64,000 bases of DNA, taken from Caenispirillum bisanense (GTDB lineage Bacteria; Pseudomonadota; Alphaproteobacteria; Rhodospirillales; Rhodospirillaceae). Of the stretch, positions 1 to 8,877 are shown in pieces (the stretch's first letter is position 1; every line of letters starts with the position of its first letter). The stretch is taken from positions 186,001 to 250,000 of the forward strand of contig NZ_OCNJ01000008.1 of assembly GCF_900230255.1 (NCBI RefSeq). Reading direction: 5' to 3'. The translations under genes and the position numbers were made by a program. The notes beneath the pieces are model-generated. The model was not told the origin of the DNA. It made no database searches and was given only the letters and a program-made list of their open reading frames with translations.

Positions 1-669
1 TTCGTCCCCGGGCTGGCTGTCGAGCGCCGCCCAGTCGATGGTGCGGCCGTCGAGTCGCGCCGGCGTGCCCGTCTTCAGCCGCCCCAGCGCCAGGCCGACG
101 CGGCCCAGCGTCTCCGACAGGCCGAGCGCCGGCGCCTCCCCCACCCGGCCGGCGGGGATCTGCACCTCGCCGCAATGGATCATGCCGCGCAGGAAGGTGC
201 CCGTGGTCAGGACGACGGCACCGCAGGCAATGCGCCGGCCGTCGCCCGTCAGCACGGCGGTCACCCGCCCCTGCCCGTCCAGCTCCAGGTCCTCGACGGC
301 GGCGGCCTGGATGGTGAGGTTGGCCGTCTCGGCCAGCAGCGCCTGCACCGCCTCGCGGTAGAGCTTGCGGTCGGCCTGGGCGCGCGGACCGCGGACGGCG
401 GGGCCCTTGCTCTGGTTCAGCATGCGGAACTGGATGCCGCCACGGTCGATGGCGCGCGCCATGATGCCGTCCAGCGCATCGACCTCGCGCACCAGGTGGC
501 CCTTGGCGAGGCCACCGATGGCAGGGTTGCACGACATCTCGCCGATGGTTTCCACCTTGTGGGTGAGCAGCAGCGTCGCCGCCCCCGTGCGGGCGGCCGC
601 CGCCGCGGCTTCGGTGCCGGCGTGTCCGCCGCCCACCACGATCACGTCGTACCGTTCCGTCATGCTCAT
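1..669 (-). CDS. mnmG: tRNA uridine-5-carboxymethylaminomethyl synthesis enzyme MnmG (5' part only)
   Basis: This is the N-terminal 223 residues of MnmG (GidA), the FAD protein that works with MnmE to put the carboxymethylaminomethyl group on the wobble uridine of certain tRNAs. The gene runs off the left edge of the window. The dinucleotide-binding motif G-G-G-H-A-G is at residues 13-18 after a short beta strand, followed by the family motif around MSCNPAIGG and a second segment near GTFLRG. The start overlaps the mnmE stop as ATGA, so the two genes are translationally coupled, which fits their joint function. A second ATG two codons downstream is an alternative start. In alphaproteobacteria rsmG, parA and parB usually follow mnmG, so they probably lie just outside the window. 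Confidence 0.97.
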   Translation of the reverse strand, partial: MSMTERYDVIVVGGGHAGTEAAAAAARTGAATLLLTHKVETIGEMSCNPAIGGLAKGHLVREVDALDGIMARAIDRGGIQFRMLNQSKGPAVRGPRAQADRKLYREAVQALLAETANLTIQAAAVEDLELDGQGRVTAVLTGDGRRIACGAVVLTTGTFLRGMIHCGEVQIPAGRVGEAPALGLSETLGRVGLALGRLKTGTPARLDGRTIDWAALDSQPGDE

Positions 670-2018
670 TTACCGATGCAAAAGTCGCGAAAAATGACGT
701 CGAGCAGCTCGTCCACCTCGACGCGGCCGGTGATGCGGCCGAGCGCCCGCGCCGCCATGCGCAGGTCCTCGCCCGCCAGTTCCGGCAGGGCCGCGGCCCG
801 CGCTTGCGTCAGGGCCTCGACACACTCGGCCAGCGCCCGCCGGTGCCGTTCCCGCGTCAGGGCGGGTGCGCCGGTGCCGCCGGCGAGGCGGGCGCCGACC
901 TCTTCCGTCAAACGCGCGAGCAGGCGGTCCATGCCCTGCCCCGTCTTCACCGACAGACCCAGCGCCGGCCGCCCAGCCACCGTCGGGGCCTCGGGCACGG
1001 CGGCCAGATCCGCCTTGTTGACCACCACCAGGGCCGAGTCGTCAACCAGCGACAGCGTATGGGCATCGAGATCCGGCCAGGCCGCGCCGTCGAACACCGC
1101 CAGCCGCAGGTCGGCCTGTTCCGCCCGCGCCCGCGCCCGCCGGATGCCCTCGGACTCGATGGCCTCGGCCGCCTCGCGCAGGCCCGCCGTATCGGCCAGC
1201 ACCACGGCATAGCCGCCCAGGTCCAGGTGAACGTCGACCACGTCGCGGGTCGTGCCGGCGATGTCGGAGACGATGGCCGCCTCCCGCCGCGCCAGCGCGT
1301 TCAACAGGCTCGACTTGCCGGCGTTGGGCGGGCCGATGATGGCGATGTGGAAGCCGTCGCGCAGCCGCTCGCCGCGGCGACCGTCGTTGAGGTGGGCGGT
1401 CATCTCGGCGATCAGGGCCTCGACGGCGCCCCAGATGGCGGCCTGCGCTTCCGGCGGCAGGTCTTCGTCGGGGAAGTCGATGAAGGCCTCGAAGTGGCCG
1501 AGCGCCTTCACCAGGCGGGTGCGCCAATCCTCGATGAGGCGGGCGAGCGCGCCGTCCATCTGCCGCAGGGCTTGGCGCCGCTGCGCCGCCGTTTCGGCGT
1601 CGATGAGGTCGGCGAGCGCCTCGGCCTGGGTGAGGTCCATCTTGCCGTTCTCGAAGGCGCGGCGGGTGAACTCGCCCGGTTCGGCGACCCGCAGGCCCTC
1701 CTGCGCCGCCAGCAACCCCATGACCGCCTCGAGCACGGCGCGGCTGCCGTGCAGGTGCAGTTCCACCACGTCCTCGCCGGTGAAACTGGCCGGTGCCGGG
1801 AAGCGCAGCGCCAGGCCGTCGTCCACCGGCTCCCCGTCGGCATCCACCACCTTCACCCGTGCGGCCCGGCGCGGCGCCGCCAAGGGCGCACCCGCCGTCA
1901 GCGCCGACAGCGCCGCGTCGGCGGCCGGGCCGGAGATGCGGACGATGGCGACGCCGGCGCGGCCGGGTGCCGTGGCGGGGGCGAAGATGGTATCGGGGTG
2001 CATGGGGTTCGGCTTCAT
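666..2018 (-). CDS. mnmE: tRNA modification GTPase MnmE
   Basis: MnmE (TrmE) is a GTPase that dimerises and partners MnmG in wobble-uridine modification. The protein has the N-terminal formyl-THF-binding fold (start of the domain at [10 protein letters not shown]), a helical domain and an inserted G domain with GPPNAGKS (P-loop), the DTAG switch and NKAD specificity motif. It ends in CIGK, the usual C-terminal cysteine motif. About 450 residues is the normal family length. Two starts are possible. The ATG at 2018 (MKPNPM...) has GGTGG upstream, supplied by the end of the adjacent repeat element. The ATG at 2003 (MHPDT...) fits the family N-terminus but has no clear ribosome site. Any reading extended further upstream is translated repeat and is not credible. 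Confidence 0.96.
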   Translation of the reverse strand: MKPNPMHPDTIFAPATAPGRAGVAIVRISGPAADAALSALTAGAPLAAPRRAARVKVVDADGEPVDDGLALRFPAPASFTGEDVVELHLHGSRAVLEAVMGLLAAQEGLRVAEPGEFTRRAFENGKMDLTQAEALADLIDAETAAQRRQALRQMDGALARLIEDWRTRLVKALGHFEAFIDFPDEDLPPEAQAAIWGAVEALIAEMTAHLNDGRRGERLRDGFHIAIIGPPNAGKSSLLNALARREAAIVSDIAGTTRDVVDVHLDLGGYAVVLADTAGLREAAEAIESEGIRRARARAEQADLRLAVFDGAAWPDLDAHTLSLVDDSALVVVNKADLAAVPEAPTVAGRPALGLSVKTGQGMDRLLARLTEEVGARLAGGTGAPALTRERHRRALAECVEALTQARAAALPELAGEDLRMAARALGRITGRVEVDELLDVIFRDFCIGK

Positions 2019-2026
2019 TTTTTTAA

Positions 2027-2191
2027 ACCACCAAGACACAAAGACACCAAGGCGGTGGGGGCAAGCGTTGGCGACGGTACTTCAGGGGCTGATCTGGTTC
2101 GCCTACTTCAGCAGCAACATGCTCGCTGGCAGCGCCGAGCGTCGACCTGACAGTCGGCACGATCTCTTGGTGTCTTCGTGTCTTGGTGGTT
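2027..2191. repeat. Inverted-repeat element, copy 1 (165 bp)
   Basis: A 26-bp end at 2027-2052 (starting accaccaagacac) is repeated in inverted form at 2166-2191 (ending tcttggtggtt), with two or fewer mismatches, around a core of about 110 bp. The same architecture is seen at 6615-6754, and a lone related end is at 12305-12330. The right end of copies 1 and 2 is alike over about 36 bp, including bases inward of the terminal repeat, while the rest of the cores differs. No coding potential is evident apart from spurious readings starting MSWWF. The element fills the gap between the start of mnmE and the end of the ferredoxin gene, so any mnmE promoter must lie in or next to it. Confidence 0.8.
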
Positions 2192-2224
2192 CAACAGGTT
2201 TAGGGGTGGCTCACGAAGCAGACG

Positions 2225-2602
2225 CTACTCCGCCGCCTCACCGACCCGTTCCGCGACCTGCGCCCGCTCCGTCTCCTCCGGGCTCAGCATCAGGCGCGCG
2301 ACGCGACCGCCGTCGATGAGGTGGGTCTGCAGGATCTCGTCGATGTCGTCGGCGTTGCGCACCGCGTACCACACGCCCTCGGGGTAGACGACGATCACCG
2401 GGCCCAGTTCGCAGCGGTCGAGGCAGCCGGAATTGTTGACGCGCACGCCGTCGATCTTCAGTTCCTTGGCGCGCGCCTTCATGTAGTTGCGCAGCTTCTC
2501 GGCGCCGAAGCGGGCGCAGGAGCCGCGCGGGTGCCCTTCCGGGCGGACGTTGGTGCAGGCGAAGACGTGGGCGCGGTAGTACGGCGCGGGGTCGGCGGAC
2601 AA
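2225..2602 (-). CDS. Thioredoxin-like [2Fe-2S] ferredoxin
   Basis: A 125-residue protein of the thioredoxin-like 2Fe-2S ferredoxin family. Four cysteines are placed as expected for cluster binding: C16 in VFACTNVR, C29 in RGSCARFG, then the pair in the motif [13 protein letters not shown]. The segment [13 protein letters not shown] is the conserved beta strand following the second pair. Its electron partner is unknown. It lies 10 bp downstream of the DUF6489 gene and is probably co-transcribed with it. Similar small ferredoxins occur in many proteobacteria without an assigned pathway. Confidence 0.9.
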   Translation of the reverse strand: MSADPAPYYRAHVFACTNVRPEGHPRGSCARFGAEKLRNYMKARAKELKIDGVRVNNSGCLDRCELGPVIVVYPEGVWYAVRNADDIDEILQTHLIDGGRVARLMLSPEETERAQVAERVGEAAE

Positions 2603-2612
2603 GGTGGGCTCC

Positions 2613-2870
2613 CTACTTGTCGGAGGTCGAGCCGCCGCCGGCGGAGCGGTTGAGCTGCGACCAGAAGAATTTCTGCATCTGCTCGAACCCCTGCACGCTG
2701 GCCGGCAGCCAGGTGCGGTACAGGGCTTCCGGCTCCATGGCCTGCAGGTTCTGCATCATGCGGCTCTGGATTTCCTGCAGCATGGCGTCCTGCATGGGCT
2801 TCACGTCGGGCAGGCCGAGGAAGGTGCGCGCCTCTTCGGGCGTGCAGTCGACGTCGACGGTGATCTTCAT
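2613..2870 (-). CDS. DUF6489-type small protein
   Basis: An 85-residue soluble protein beginning [23 protein letters not shown], a pattern I recognise from the alphaproteobacterial DUF6489 family. The middle ([20 protein letters not shown]) is Met- and Gln-rich and amphipathic, and a [17 protein letters not shown] segment follows, as in phasin-like helical proteins. No function is established. A longer reading upstream to 2945 is possible, but the extension is Arg/Cys-rich and lacks a ribosome site, so the ATG at 2870 is preferred. It is the first gene of a two-gene unit with the ferredoxin and is divergent from the YyaL-like gene across 133 bp. Confidence 0.8.
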   Translation of the reverse strand: MKITVDVDCTPEEARTFLGLPDVKPMQDAMLQEIQSRMMQNLQAMEPEALYRTWLPASVQGFEQMQKFFWSQLNRSAGGGSTSDK

Positions 2871-3003
2871 GGGGGTCCCCTTCCCGCGTCCGGTTGCATC
2901 GGCGGCATGGCAACACAAAGTAAGGCACCGGCCCCGGCGGCGCAACGTTTCCCGCCTGGAATCGCTTGACTCGCCGACCCTTTTCCCCCGGGAGGACCGC
3001 GCC

Positions 3004-5031
3004 GTGAACCTGCTCCGCCACGAGACAAGCCCCTATCTGCTCCAGCACGCCGACAATCCGGTGCACTGGCGCCCCTGGGGGCCGGAGGCGCTGGCCGAGG
3101 CGCGGGCGGCGGGCAAGCCGGTGCTGCTGTCGGTCGGCTATGCCGCCTGCCACTGGTGCCATGTGATGGCGCACGAGAGCTTCGAGGACGCCGACACCGC
3201 GGCGGTCATGAACGACCTCTTCGTCACCATCAAGGTGGACCGCGAGGAACGCCCCGACGTCGACGCCATCTATCAGGCCGCGCTGCAGCTCATGGGCCAG
3301 CACGGCGGCTGGCCGCTGACCATGTTCCTGACACCCGAGGGCGAGCCCTTCTGGGGCGGCACCTATTTTCCAAATACCGCCCGCTGGGGCCGGCCCGATT
3401 TCGTCAGCGTGCTGCGCCAGATTTCCGAAACCTACCGCACCGCGCCCGACAAGGTGCAGCATAACACCGGCCTGCTGGTGGATGCGCTGCGCAAGAACAT
3501 GCACCTGCCGCAATCGAGCGACACGCCGCAGAGCCTTTCCCTCCCCCTGGTCGACGCCGCCGCCGGATCGCTGGCCGGCTACGTCGATCCCGAGTGGGGC
3601 GGCCTGCGCGGCGCGCCCAAGTTCCCGGTGGTCTTCGCCTTCGATGCCCTGTGGCGCGCCTGGCGCCGCACCGGCCGCCAGGACATGCGCGACGGCGTGC
3701 GGCTGACGCTCGACCGCATGTGCCAGGGCGGCATCTACGATCACCTGGGCGGCGGCTTCGCCCGCTACTCCACCGACGCCGAGTGGCTGGTGCCCCACTT
3801 CGAGAAGATGCTCTACGACAACGCCCAGCTGATCGACCTCATGACCAGCGTGTGGCAGGAGACGCGCAGCCCCCTGCTCGCCGCCCGCATCGAGGAGACG
3901 GTGGAATGGCTGGAGCGCGAAATGATCGCCGAAACGGGCGCCTTCGCCGCCACCCTCGACGCCGACAGCGAAGGCGAGGAAGGCCGCTACTACGTCTGGA
4001 CGGAAGACGAGATCGACGCCCTGTTGGCCGACGACACCGATCTCGCCCGGCTGTTCAAGGCCGTCTACGACGTCAAGCCGGGCGGCAACTGGGAGGGCAA
4101 GACCATCCTCCACCGCAACGCCTTGGCGGTCGAGGACTACCCGGAGACGGAGCGCAAGCTCGCCCGCGCCCGCGCGCTGCTGCTGCGCGCCCGCGACCGG
4201 CGGGTGGCGCCGGGGCGTGACGACAAGGTACTGGCCGACTGGAACGGCCTGATGATCCACGGCCTCGCCCGCGCCGGCTGGGTGTTCGACCGGCTGGACT
4301 GGGTGGACCTCGCCCGCAGCGCCTACGATGCCGTCCGCGCCACCATGACCCGCGACGGTGGCCGCCTCGGCCACAGCTTCCGCCGTGGCAAGCTGCAGCC
4401 GGTCGCCATGCTGGACGACTACGCCGCCATGATGCGCGCCGCCCTCACCCTGCACCAGGTGACGGCGGAACCGCAGTTTCTCGACCATGCGCTGGCGTGG
4501 CTCGCGGTGCTGGATGCCGACTACGCCGACCCGGCCGGCGGCTACTTCCTGACGGCGGCCGACGCCACCGACCTGATCCTGCGCACCAAGACGGCGCAGG
4601 ACAACGCCACGCCCGCCGGCAACGGGCTGATGGCGGTCAGCCTCGCCACCCTGTGGCACCTGACCGGCGACGACGCCCACCGGACCAAGGCGGAAAGCCT
4701 GATCCGGACGTTCGAGCCGATGGCGCTGAACGTCTACCCCCACTCCGCCACCCTGCTCGGCGGGTTCGAGCTGCTGGAGTCGGCGGTGCAGGTGGTGGTG
4801 GCCGGCGATGCGACCACGGCGCGGCCGCTGGTGCGCGCCGTGGCGGAGTCGCCGGTGGTCGGCCTGGTGCTGAGCCAGGTGCGCCCCGGGCAGGAGCTGC
4901 CGGAAGGGCACCCGGCGCGCGGCAAGGGGCCGGTGAACGGCGTCCCCGCCGCCTACATTTGCCGCGGCCCGGTGTGTTCGGCGCCGGTGACCGATCCGGA
5001 GGAATTGCGCACCCAACTGACGGCGCGCTAA
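3004..5031 (+). CDS. YyaL-type thioredoxin domain protein (DUF255 / SSP411 family)
   Basis: A 675-residue member of the YyaL/spermatogenesis-associated protein 20 family: an N-terminal thioredoxin-like DUF255 domain (residues 1-165) fused to an (alpha/alpha)6-barrel glycosidase-like region. The active-site-like motif C-H-W-C is at residues 49-52, inside the family signature [18 protein letters not shown]. The motifs [10 protein letters not shown] and [11 protein letters not shown] are also typical. Biochemical function is unknown for the family. The start is GTG at 3004, giving the standard N-terminus [16 protein letters not shown] with GGGAGG upstream; readings that begin earlier run through the opposite-strand DUF6489 gene. 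It is followed after 42 bp by ogt on the same strand. Confidence 0.93.
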   Translation: MNLLRHETSPYLLQHADNPVHWRPWGPEALAEARAAGKPVLLSVGYAACHWCHVMAHESFEDADTAAVMNDLFVTIKVDREERPDVDAIYQAALQLMGQHGGWPLTMFLTPEGEPFWGGTYFPNTARWGRPDFVSVLRQISETYRTAPDKVQHNTGLLVDALRKNMHLPQSSDTPQSLSLPLVDAAAGSLAGYVDPEWGGLRGAPKFPVVFAFDALWRAWRRTGRQDMRDGVRLTLDRMCQGGIYDHLGGGFARYSTDAEWLVPHFEKMLYDNAQLIDLMTSVWQETRSPLLAARIEETVEWLEREMIAETGAFAATLDADSEGEEGRYYVWTEDEIDALLADDTDLARLFKAVYDVKPGGNWEGKTILHRNALAVEDYPETERKLARARALLLRARDRRVAPGRDDKVLADWNGLMIHGLARAGWVFDRLDWVDLARSAYDAVRATMTRDGGRLGHSFRRGKLQPVAMLDDYAAMMRAALTLHQVTAEPQFLDHALAWLAVLDADYADPAGGYFLTAADATDLILRTKTAQDNATPAGNGLMAVSLATLWHLTGDDAHRTKAESLIRTFEPMALNVYPHSATLLGGFELLESAVQVVVAGDATTARPLVRAVAESPVVGLVLSQVRPGQELPEGHPARGKGPVNGVPAAYICRGPVCSAPVTDPEELRTQLTAR

Positions 5032-5073
5032 CGTCAGGGGTCCCTTCCTCTCCAGCGCCGGAGCCGCCGCGCC

Positions 5074-5538
5074 ATGCCCCAGATCTCCGTCCACTCGCCC
5101 GTCGGCGACCTGACCCTGTTCGAGCACGACGGCCACATCGTCGCCGTGGAATGGGGCTGGGTGGAGGACCAGGAGGAAACGCCGGTGCTGGTGGAAGCCC
5201 GCCGCCAGCTGGAGGACTACTTCGCCGGCGACCGTCGCGACTTCGACCTGCCGCTCGACCCCGCCGGCGGCACCGCCTTCCAGAACAAGGTGTGGGCCGC
5301 CATGCGGGCCATCCCCGCCGGTCAGGTGCGCACCTACGGCGACCTGGCGACGGAGCTGGGCTCCTCGGCCCGTGCGGTCGGTACGGCCTGCGGGCGCAAC
5401 CCGCTGCCGATCCTCATTCCCTGCCACCGGGTCGTCGCCGCCAGCGGCCGCCTCGGTGGCTATTCGGGGTGGGAGGGCACCGACACCAAAAAGCGCCTGC
5501 TGGCGCTGGAAGGTGCCACCCTGCCCACCCTCGTCTGA
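5074..5538 (+). CDS. ogt: Methylated-DNA-[protein]-cysteine S-methyltransferase
   Basis: A DNA repair suicide protein that removes O6-alkyl groups from guanine (and O4 from thymine) onto its own cysteine. The 154 residues carry the active-site motif I-P-C-H-R-V with C117, the helix-turn-helix region with the arginine finger (SSARAVGTACGRNP), and the C-terminal GYSGWEGTDTKKRLLALE motif. It is the short Ogt form without an Ada regulatory domain. It lies between the YyaL-like gene and qor, all rightward, probably transcribed together and ending at the terminator at 6578. Confidence 0.95.
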   Translation: MPQISVHSPVGDLTLFEHDGHIVAVEWGWVEDQEETPVLVEARRQLEDYFAGDRRDFDLPLDPAGGTAFQNKVWAAMRAIPAGQVRTYGDLATELGSSARAVGTACGRNPLPILIPCHRVVAASGRLGGYSGWEGTDTKKRLLALEGATLPTLV

Positions 5539-5579
5539 TCCTGTTCCATTGCCCCAAGATCCATAACGGAGGAAACACA

Positions 5580-6554
5580 GTGGCGACCGTCATTCGCATT
5601 CATGAAAACGGCGGCCCCGACGTCATGCGCGTCGAGCAGGTGGACGTCGGCGAGCCCGGTCCGGGCGAGGTTCGTATCCGCCAGACCCATTGCGGCGTGA
5701 ACTACATCGACACCTATCACCGCAGCGGCCTCTATCCGGTGGCGCTGCCGTCGGGTCTGGGGCTCGAGGGTCTGGGCGTGGTGGAAGCGCGCGGCCCGGG
5801 CGTGACGGAGCTGGAGGAAGGCGACCGCGTCTGCTACGCCACCGGCCCTATCGGCGGCTACGCCAGCGCCCGCCTCATCACCGCCGAGAAGCTGATCCGC
5901 CTGCCGGAAGACATCCGCGACGATCAGATCGGCGGCCACATGCTGCGCGCCATGACCGTGCAGTACCTGCTCCACCGCACCTACCCGGTGAAGAAGGGCG
6001 ACGTGGTGCTGTTCCACGCCGCCGCCGGCGGCCTCGGCCAGATCGCCGTGCAGTGGCTGAAGCACCTGGGCGCCGTGGTCATCGGCACCGTCGGCAGCGA
6101 CGAGAAGGCGGAGGTCGCCCGCAAGCTCGGCGCCGACCATGTCATCAACTACTCGACCGAGAACTTCGTCACCCGCGTCAAGGAGATCACCGACGGCAAG
6201 GGCGTGCCGGTGGTCTACGACGGCGTCGGCAAGGCGACGTGGGAGGGTTCGCTGGACTGCCTAGGCCTGCGCGGGCTGATGGTCAGCTTCGGCAATGCGT
6301 CGGGTAACGTCGACCCGTTCGCGCCGGGCATCCTGGCCGCCAAGGGCTCCCTCTTCCTCACCCGCCCGACGCTCGCCAGTTACACCAGCACCCGCGCCGA
6401 TCTGGTGGAAACGGCGACCGGCGTGTTCCAGGCCATCGGCTCCGGCGCCGTGCAGATGGGCCAGGCGGTGGAGTATCCGCTCGCCGACGCGGTGCAGGCG
6501 CACAAGGACCTGGAGGCCCGCAAGATCGTGGGCTCGACGGTGCTGAAGCCCTGA
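5580..6554 (+). CDS. qor: NADPH:quinone oxidoreductase (zinc-independent MDR family)
   Basis: A 324-residue quinone reductase of the medium-chain dehydrogenase family. It opens VATVIRIHENGGPDVMRVEQV, has the substrate-domain motif CGVNYIDTYHRSGLYP, and the nucleotide-binding segment HAAAGGLGQIAVQWLKHLGA. It lacks the cysteine ligands of zinc-containing relatives, as expected for Qor. The GTG start at 5580 is chosen because GGAGG lies 8 bases upstream. Probable role is two-electron reduction of quinones with NADPH in the cytoplasm. It ends just before a perfect parS site and a strong terminator. Confidence 0.93.
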   Translation: MATVIRIHENGGPDVMRVEQVDVGEPGPGEVRIRQTHCGVNYIDTYHRSGLYPVALPSGLGLEGLGVVEARGPGVTELEEGDRVCYATGPIGGYASARLITAEKLIRLPEDIRDDQIGGHMLRAMTVQYLLHRTYPVKKGDVVLFHAAAGGLGQIAVQWLKHLGAVVIGTVGSDEKAEVARKLGADHVINYSTENFVTRVKEITDGKGVPVVYDGVGKATWEGSLDCLGLRGLMVSFGNASGNVDPFAPGILAAKGSLFLTRPTLASYTSTRADLVETATGVFQAIGSGAVQMGQAVEYPLADAVQAHKDLEARKIVGSTVLKP

Positions 6555-6559
6555 TCCAC

Positions 6560-6575
6560 TGTTTCACGTGAAACA
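6560..6575. promoter_or_regulatory. parS: parS centromere-like ParB-binding site
   Basis: The 16-mer TGTTTCACGTGAAACA is a perfect palindrome and exactly matches the widely conserved parS consensus bound by chromosomal ParB. It sits 5 bp after the qor stop, before the terminator and about 4.5 kb from the probable oriC. A near-copy lies inside the origin region at 11163. parAB themselves are expected beyond the left edge. Confidence 0.92.
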
Positions 6576-6577
6576 CG

Positions 6578-6613
6578 GGCGCCGGAGTCGCGAGGCTCCG
6601 GCGCCATTTTTTT
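6578..6613 (+). terminator. Rho-independent terminator after qor
   Basis: A 10-bp GC-rich perfect stem (GGCGCCGGAG with CTCCGGCGCC) around an 8-base loop is followed directly by a run of eight T. It should end rightward transcription of the yyaL-ogt-qor unit. The T-run merges into the left end of repeat element copy 2. Confidence 0.92.
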
Positions 6614-6614
6614 A

Positions 6615-6754
6615 ACCACCAAGACACAAAGACACCAAGGGTGTGGTGCCGGCTGAAGCGGTGGACCTTGCATCCGAAGACTCTGATTTCTCATGTAGCC
6701 GGGTGGTCAGTGCAGCCTGCACGACCTCCTTGGTGTCTTCGTGTCTTGGTGGTT
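6615..6754. repeat. Inverted-repeat element, copy 2 (140 bp)
   Basis: It has the same terminal inverted repeats as the element at 2027-2191: accaccaagacac... at 6615-6640 and ...tcttggtggtt at 6729-6754. The inner flank of the right end (gcacgacctcc before cttggtg) resembles copy 1, while the rest of the about 90-bp core does not. It lies between the terminators of the converging qor and rho genes. No ORF in it is convincing. Confidence 0.8.
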
Positions 6755-6756
6755 AA

Positions 6757-6795
6757 TCAAAACAAAAAGCCCGCGACTCCCCGAGCCGCGGGCTT
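6757..6795 (-). terminator. Rho-independent terminator after rho
   Basis: Read leftward, an 8-bp stem (AGCCCGCG pairing with CGCGGGCT, arms at 6787-6794 and 6768-6775) is followed by TTTTTGTTTT. It lies 25 bp past the rho stop codon and should end leftward transcription of rho. Confidence 0.88.
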
Positions 6796-6819
6796 CTGTC
6801 TGTCCGGACCCGACAGCGA

Positions 6820-8076
6820 TCAGGTGTTCATGCTGTCGAAGAAGTCGCCGTTGTTCTTGGTTTCCTTGATCTTGGAGACCAGGAATTCCATGGCGTCCTG
6901 GGTGCCCATGGGCGACAGGATGCGGCGCAGGACCCACATCTTCGAGAGCGTCCCACGGTCGACCAGCAGTTCTTCCTTGCGGGTGCCCGAGGACGTGATG
7001 TTGATGGCCGGGAAGATGCGCTTGTCCGACAGCTTCCGGTCCATGACGATTTCCGAGTTGCCGGTGCCCTTGAACTCTTCGAAGATCACTTCGTCCATGC
7101 GGCTGCCGGTCTCGATGAGGGCCGTGCCGATGATGGTCAGCGAGCCGCCTTCCTCGATGTTGCGGGCCGCGCCGAAGAAGCGCTTGGGGCGCTGCAGGGC
7201 GTTGGCGTCCACACCGCCGGTCAGCACCTTGCCCGAGGACGGCACCACGGTGTTGTAGGCGCGCGCCAGACGGGTGATGGAGTCGAGCAGGATGACGACG
7301 TCGCGCTTGTGCTCCACCAGGCGCTTGGCCTTCTCCAGCACCATCTCCGTCACCTGGACGTGGCGGACGGCCGGTTCGTCGAAGGTGGAGGAGACCACCT
7401 CGCCCTTCACGCTGCGCGCCATGTCGGTCACTTCCTCCGGCCGCTCGTCGATGAGCAGCACGATGAGGTAGACCTCGGGGTGGTTGGTGGCGATGGCGTG
7501 GGCCAGGTTCTGCAGCATCACGGTCTTACCCGTGCGCGGCGGCGCCACCAGCAGGGCGCGCTGGCCCTTGCCCAGCGGGGCGACGAGGTCGATGACGCGG
7601 CAGGTGTAGTCCTTGCGCGTCGGGTCGTCGATCTCGAGCGTCAGCTTTTCGTTGGGATAGAGCGGCGTCAAGTTGTCGAAGTTGATCCGGTGGCGCACCG
7701 CCTCCGGGTCTTCGAAATTGATGGTGCTGACCTTCAGAAGCGCGAAGTAGCGCTCGCCGTCCTTGGGCGCCCGGATCTGGCCTTCCACCGTGTCGCCGGT
7801 GCGCAGGCCGAAGCGCCGCACCTGGCTCGGGCTGACGTAGATGTCGTCCGGGCCGGGCAGGTAGTTGGCTTCCGGGGCACGCAGGAAGCCGAAGCCGTCC
7901 TGCAGGATCTCCAGCACGCCGTCGCCGTAGATGGGCGTGTCGTTGTCCGCCAGTTGCTTGAGGATGGCGAACATCATGTCCTGCTTGCGCAGGGACGACG
8001 CGTTCTCGACCTCGAGTTCCTCGGCGAAGGCGAGCAGCTCGGCGGGCGACTTCTGCTTCAGCTCCTGAAGATGCAT
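6820..8076 (-). CDS. rho: Transcription termination factor Rho
   Basis: The 418-residue hexameric RNA helicase that ends transcription at Rho-dependent sites. The N-terminal helical domain ([15 protein letters not shown]), cold-shock RNA-binding domain ([21 protein letters not shown]), Walker A motif APPRTGKTV, Walker B segment [16 protein letters not shown] and the Q/R loop regions are all present. The start at 8076 gives the standard alphaproteobacterial N-terminus; a reading begun 31 codons earlier crosses the untranslated leader. A promoter with a leader of about 210 nt is proposed at 8295-8322. In many alphaproteobacteria rho abuts mnmE, but here five genes separate them. Confidence 0.98.
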   Translation of the reverse strand: MHLQELKQKSPAELLAFAEELEVENASSLRKQDMMFAILKQLADNDTPIYGDGVLEILQDGFGFLRAPEANYLPGPDDIYVSPSQVRRFGLRTGDTVEGQIRAPKDGERYFALLKVSTINFEDPEAVRHRINFDNLTPLYPNEKLTLEIDDPTRKDYTCRVIDLVAPLGKGQRALLVAPPRTGKTVMLQNLAHAIATNHPEVYLIVLLIDERPEEVTDMARSVKGEVVSSTFDEPAVRHVQVTEMVLEKAKRLVEHKRDVVILLDSITRLARAYNTVVPSSGKVLTGGVDANALQRPKRFFGAARNIEEGGSLTIIGTALIETGSRMDEVIFEEFKGTGNSEIVMDRKLSDKRIFPAINITSSGTRKEELLVDRGTLSKMWVLRRILSPMGTQDAMEFLVSKIKETKNNGDFFDSMNT

Positions 8077-8294
8077 GTTCTGTCCAACGATACAGGGCGT
8101 AAAGGGGGGACGGAGCGTCCGGGGGGAGATCGTCGAGGACCGTCGCGGAGGGTGCGTCTGCGTGACCACCGAGCCGGAAGCCCGACGAATGATCGGACGG
8201 AAGGGCCGGAGGAAACCGCATCTCGGGACGAGATCGTCGCGATGTCGAGGTGGGAAAAGCGCGGAAAACCGGGTGGTGCCGCGACTTTCCGGTC

Positions 8295-8322
8295 ACCATA
8301 CGCAATCGACGGTCCAAGTCAA
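8295..8322 (-). promoter_or_regulatory. Predicted sigma70-type promoter of rho
   Basis: Reading leftward, TTGACT (-35) and TATGGT (-10) are separated by 16 bp. The predicted start is near 8288, giving a leader of about 210 nt before the rho ATG at 8076. The 350-bp gap 8077-8426 between hemJ and rho contains no convincing gene; short open frames there have poor codon use and no ribosome site. A long rho leader is usual, because rho is often controlled by attenuation of its own leader, but I see no specific attenuator. Confidence 0.6.
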
Positions 8323-8426
8323 CACTTCTTGCGGCGCCGATGGTCACAACATGCGAAGCCGCGACTCGTTCCATGGCGCGGAGTCAGATGGGGGCCGCCG
8401 CCGCCGGGGCAAGACCCCCTGCCCGC

Positions 8427-8867
8427 TCAGAACGGCTTGAAGATCACCAGCGGAATGATCACCAGCAGCAGGACCGTCGGCACCTCGTTCATCCAGCGGT
8501 AGAACACGTGGTCGCGCGTATTGCGGTCCTCGGCGAAGGCGCGGCGCCAGCGGGCGTAGAAGCCGTGCATGGCGGCCATGCCGAACACCAGGAGGACCTT
8601 GGCGTGCATCCAGCCGTCGGTCATCCAGGTCGGGAACAGCAGGAAGCCGGTGACGAACACCAGGATCATGGACGGCGTCATGATGCCGCGCTGCAGCTTG
8701 CGCTCCATGACCTTGAATCGCTCCGACGTGGCCGAGCCCACTTCCTCCATGGCGTGGTAGACGAACAGCCGCGGCAGGTAGAACAGCGCCGCCATCCAGG
8801 TGATGATGCTGAGCACGTGCAGCGTCTTGATGGCGTCGTAGAGCACGCTGCCGTAGTCGAGCGGCAT
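8427..8867 (-). CDS. hemJ: Protoporphyrinogen IX oxidase HemJ
   Basis: A 146-residue integral membrane protein of the HemJ (UPF0093) family, which oxidises protoporphyrinogen IX to protoporphyrin IX in many alphaproteobacteria. Four hydrophobic segments are visible (about 11-33, 61-79, 86-103, 128-146). The conserved His near KTLHVLS and the FYLPRLFVYH motif are present, as is the HAKVLLVFGMAAMHG segment. GGAGG lies just upstream of the ATG. It follows hemH by 10 bp, so hemE-hemH-hemJ are the last steps of haem synthesis in one leftward unit. Confidence 0.93.
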   Translation of the reverse strand: MPLDYGSVLYDAIKTLHVLSIITWMAALFYLPRLFVYHAMEEVGSATSERFKVMERKLQRGIMTPSMILVFVTGFLLFPTWMTDGWMHAKVLLVFGMAAMHGFYARWRRAFAEDRNTRDHVFYRWMNEVPTVLLLVIIPLVIFKPF

Positions 8868-8877
8868 GGGGGCCTCC

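Noticed and set aside
2178-2387. Short frames beginning MSWWF at the repeat elements
   Set aside because: They are translations of the repeat end itself and extend neighbouring frames by accident.
2479-5427. A 982-codon leftward open frame opposite the YyaL-like gene
   Set aside because: The rightward frame carries clear YyaL and Ogt motifs, while this one has none.
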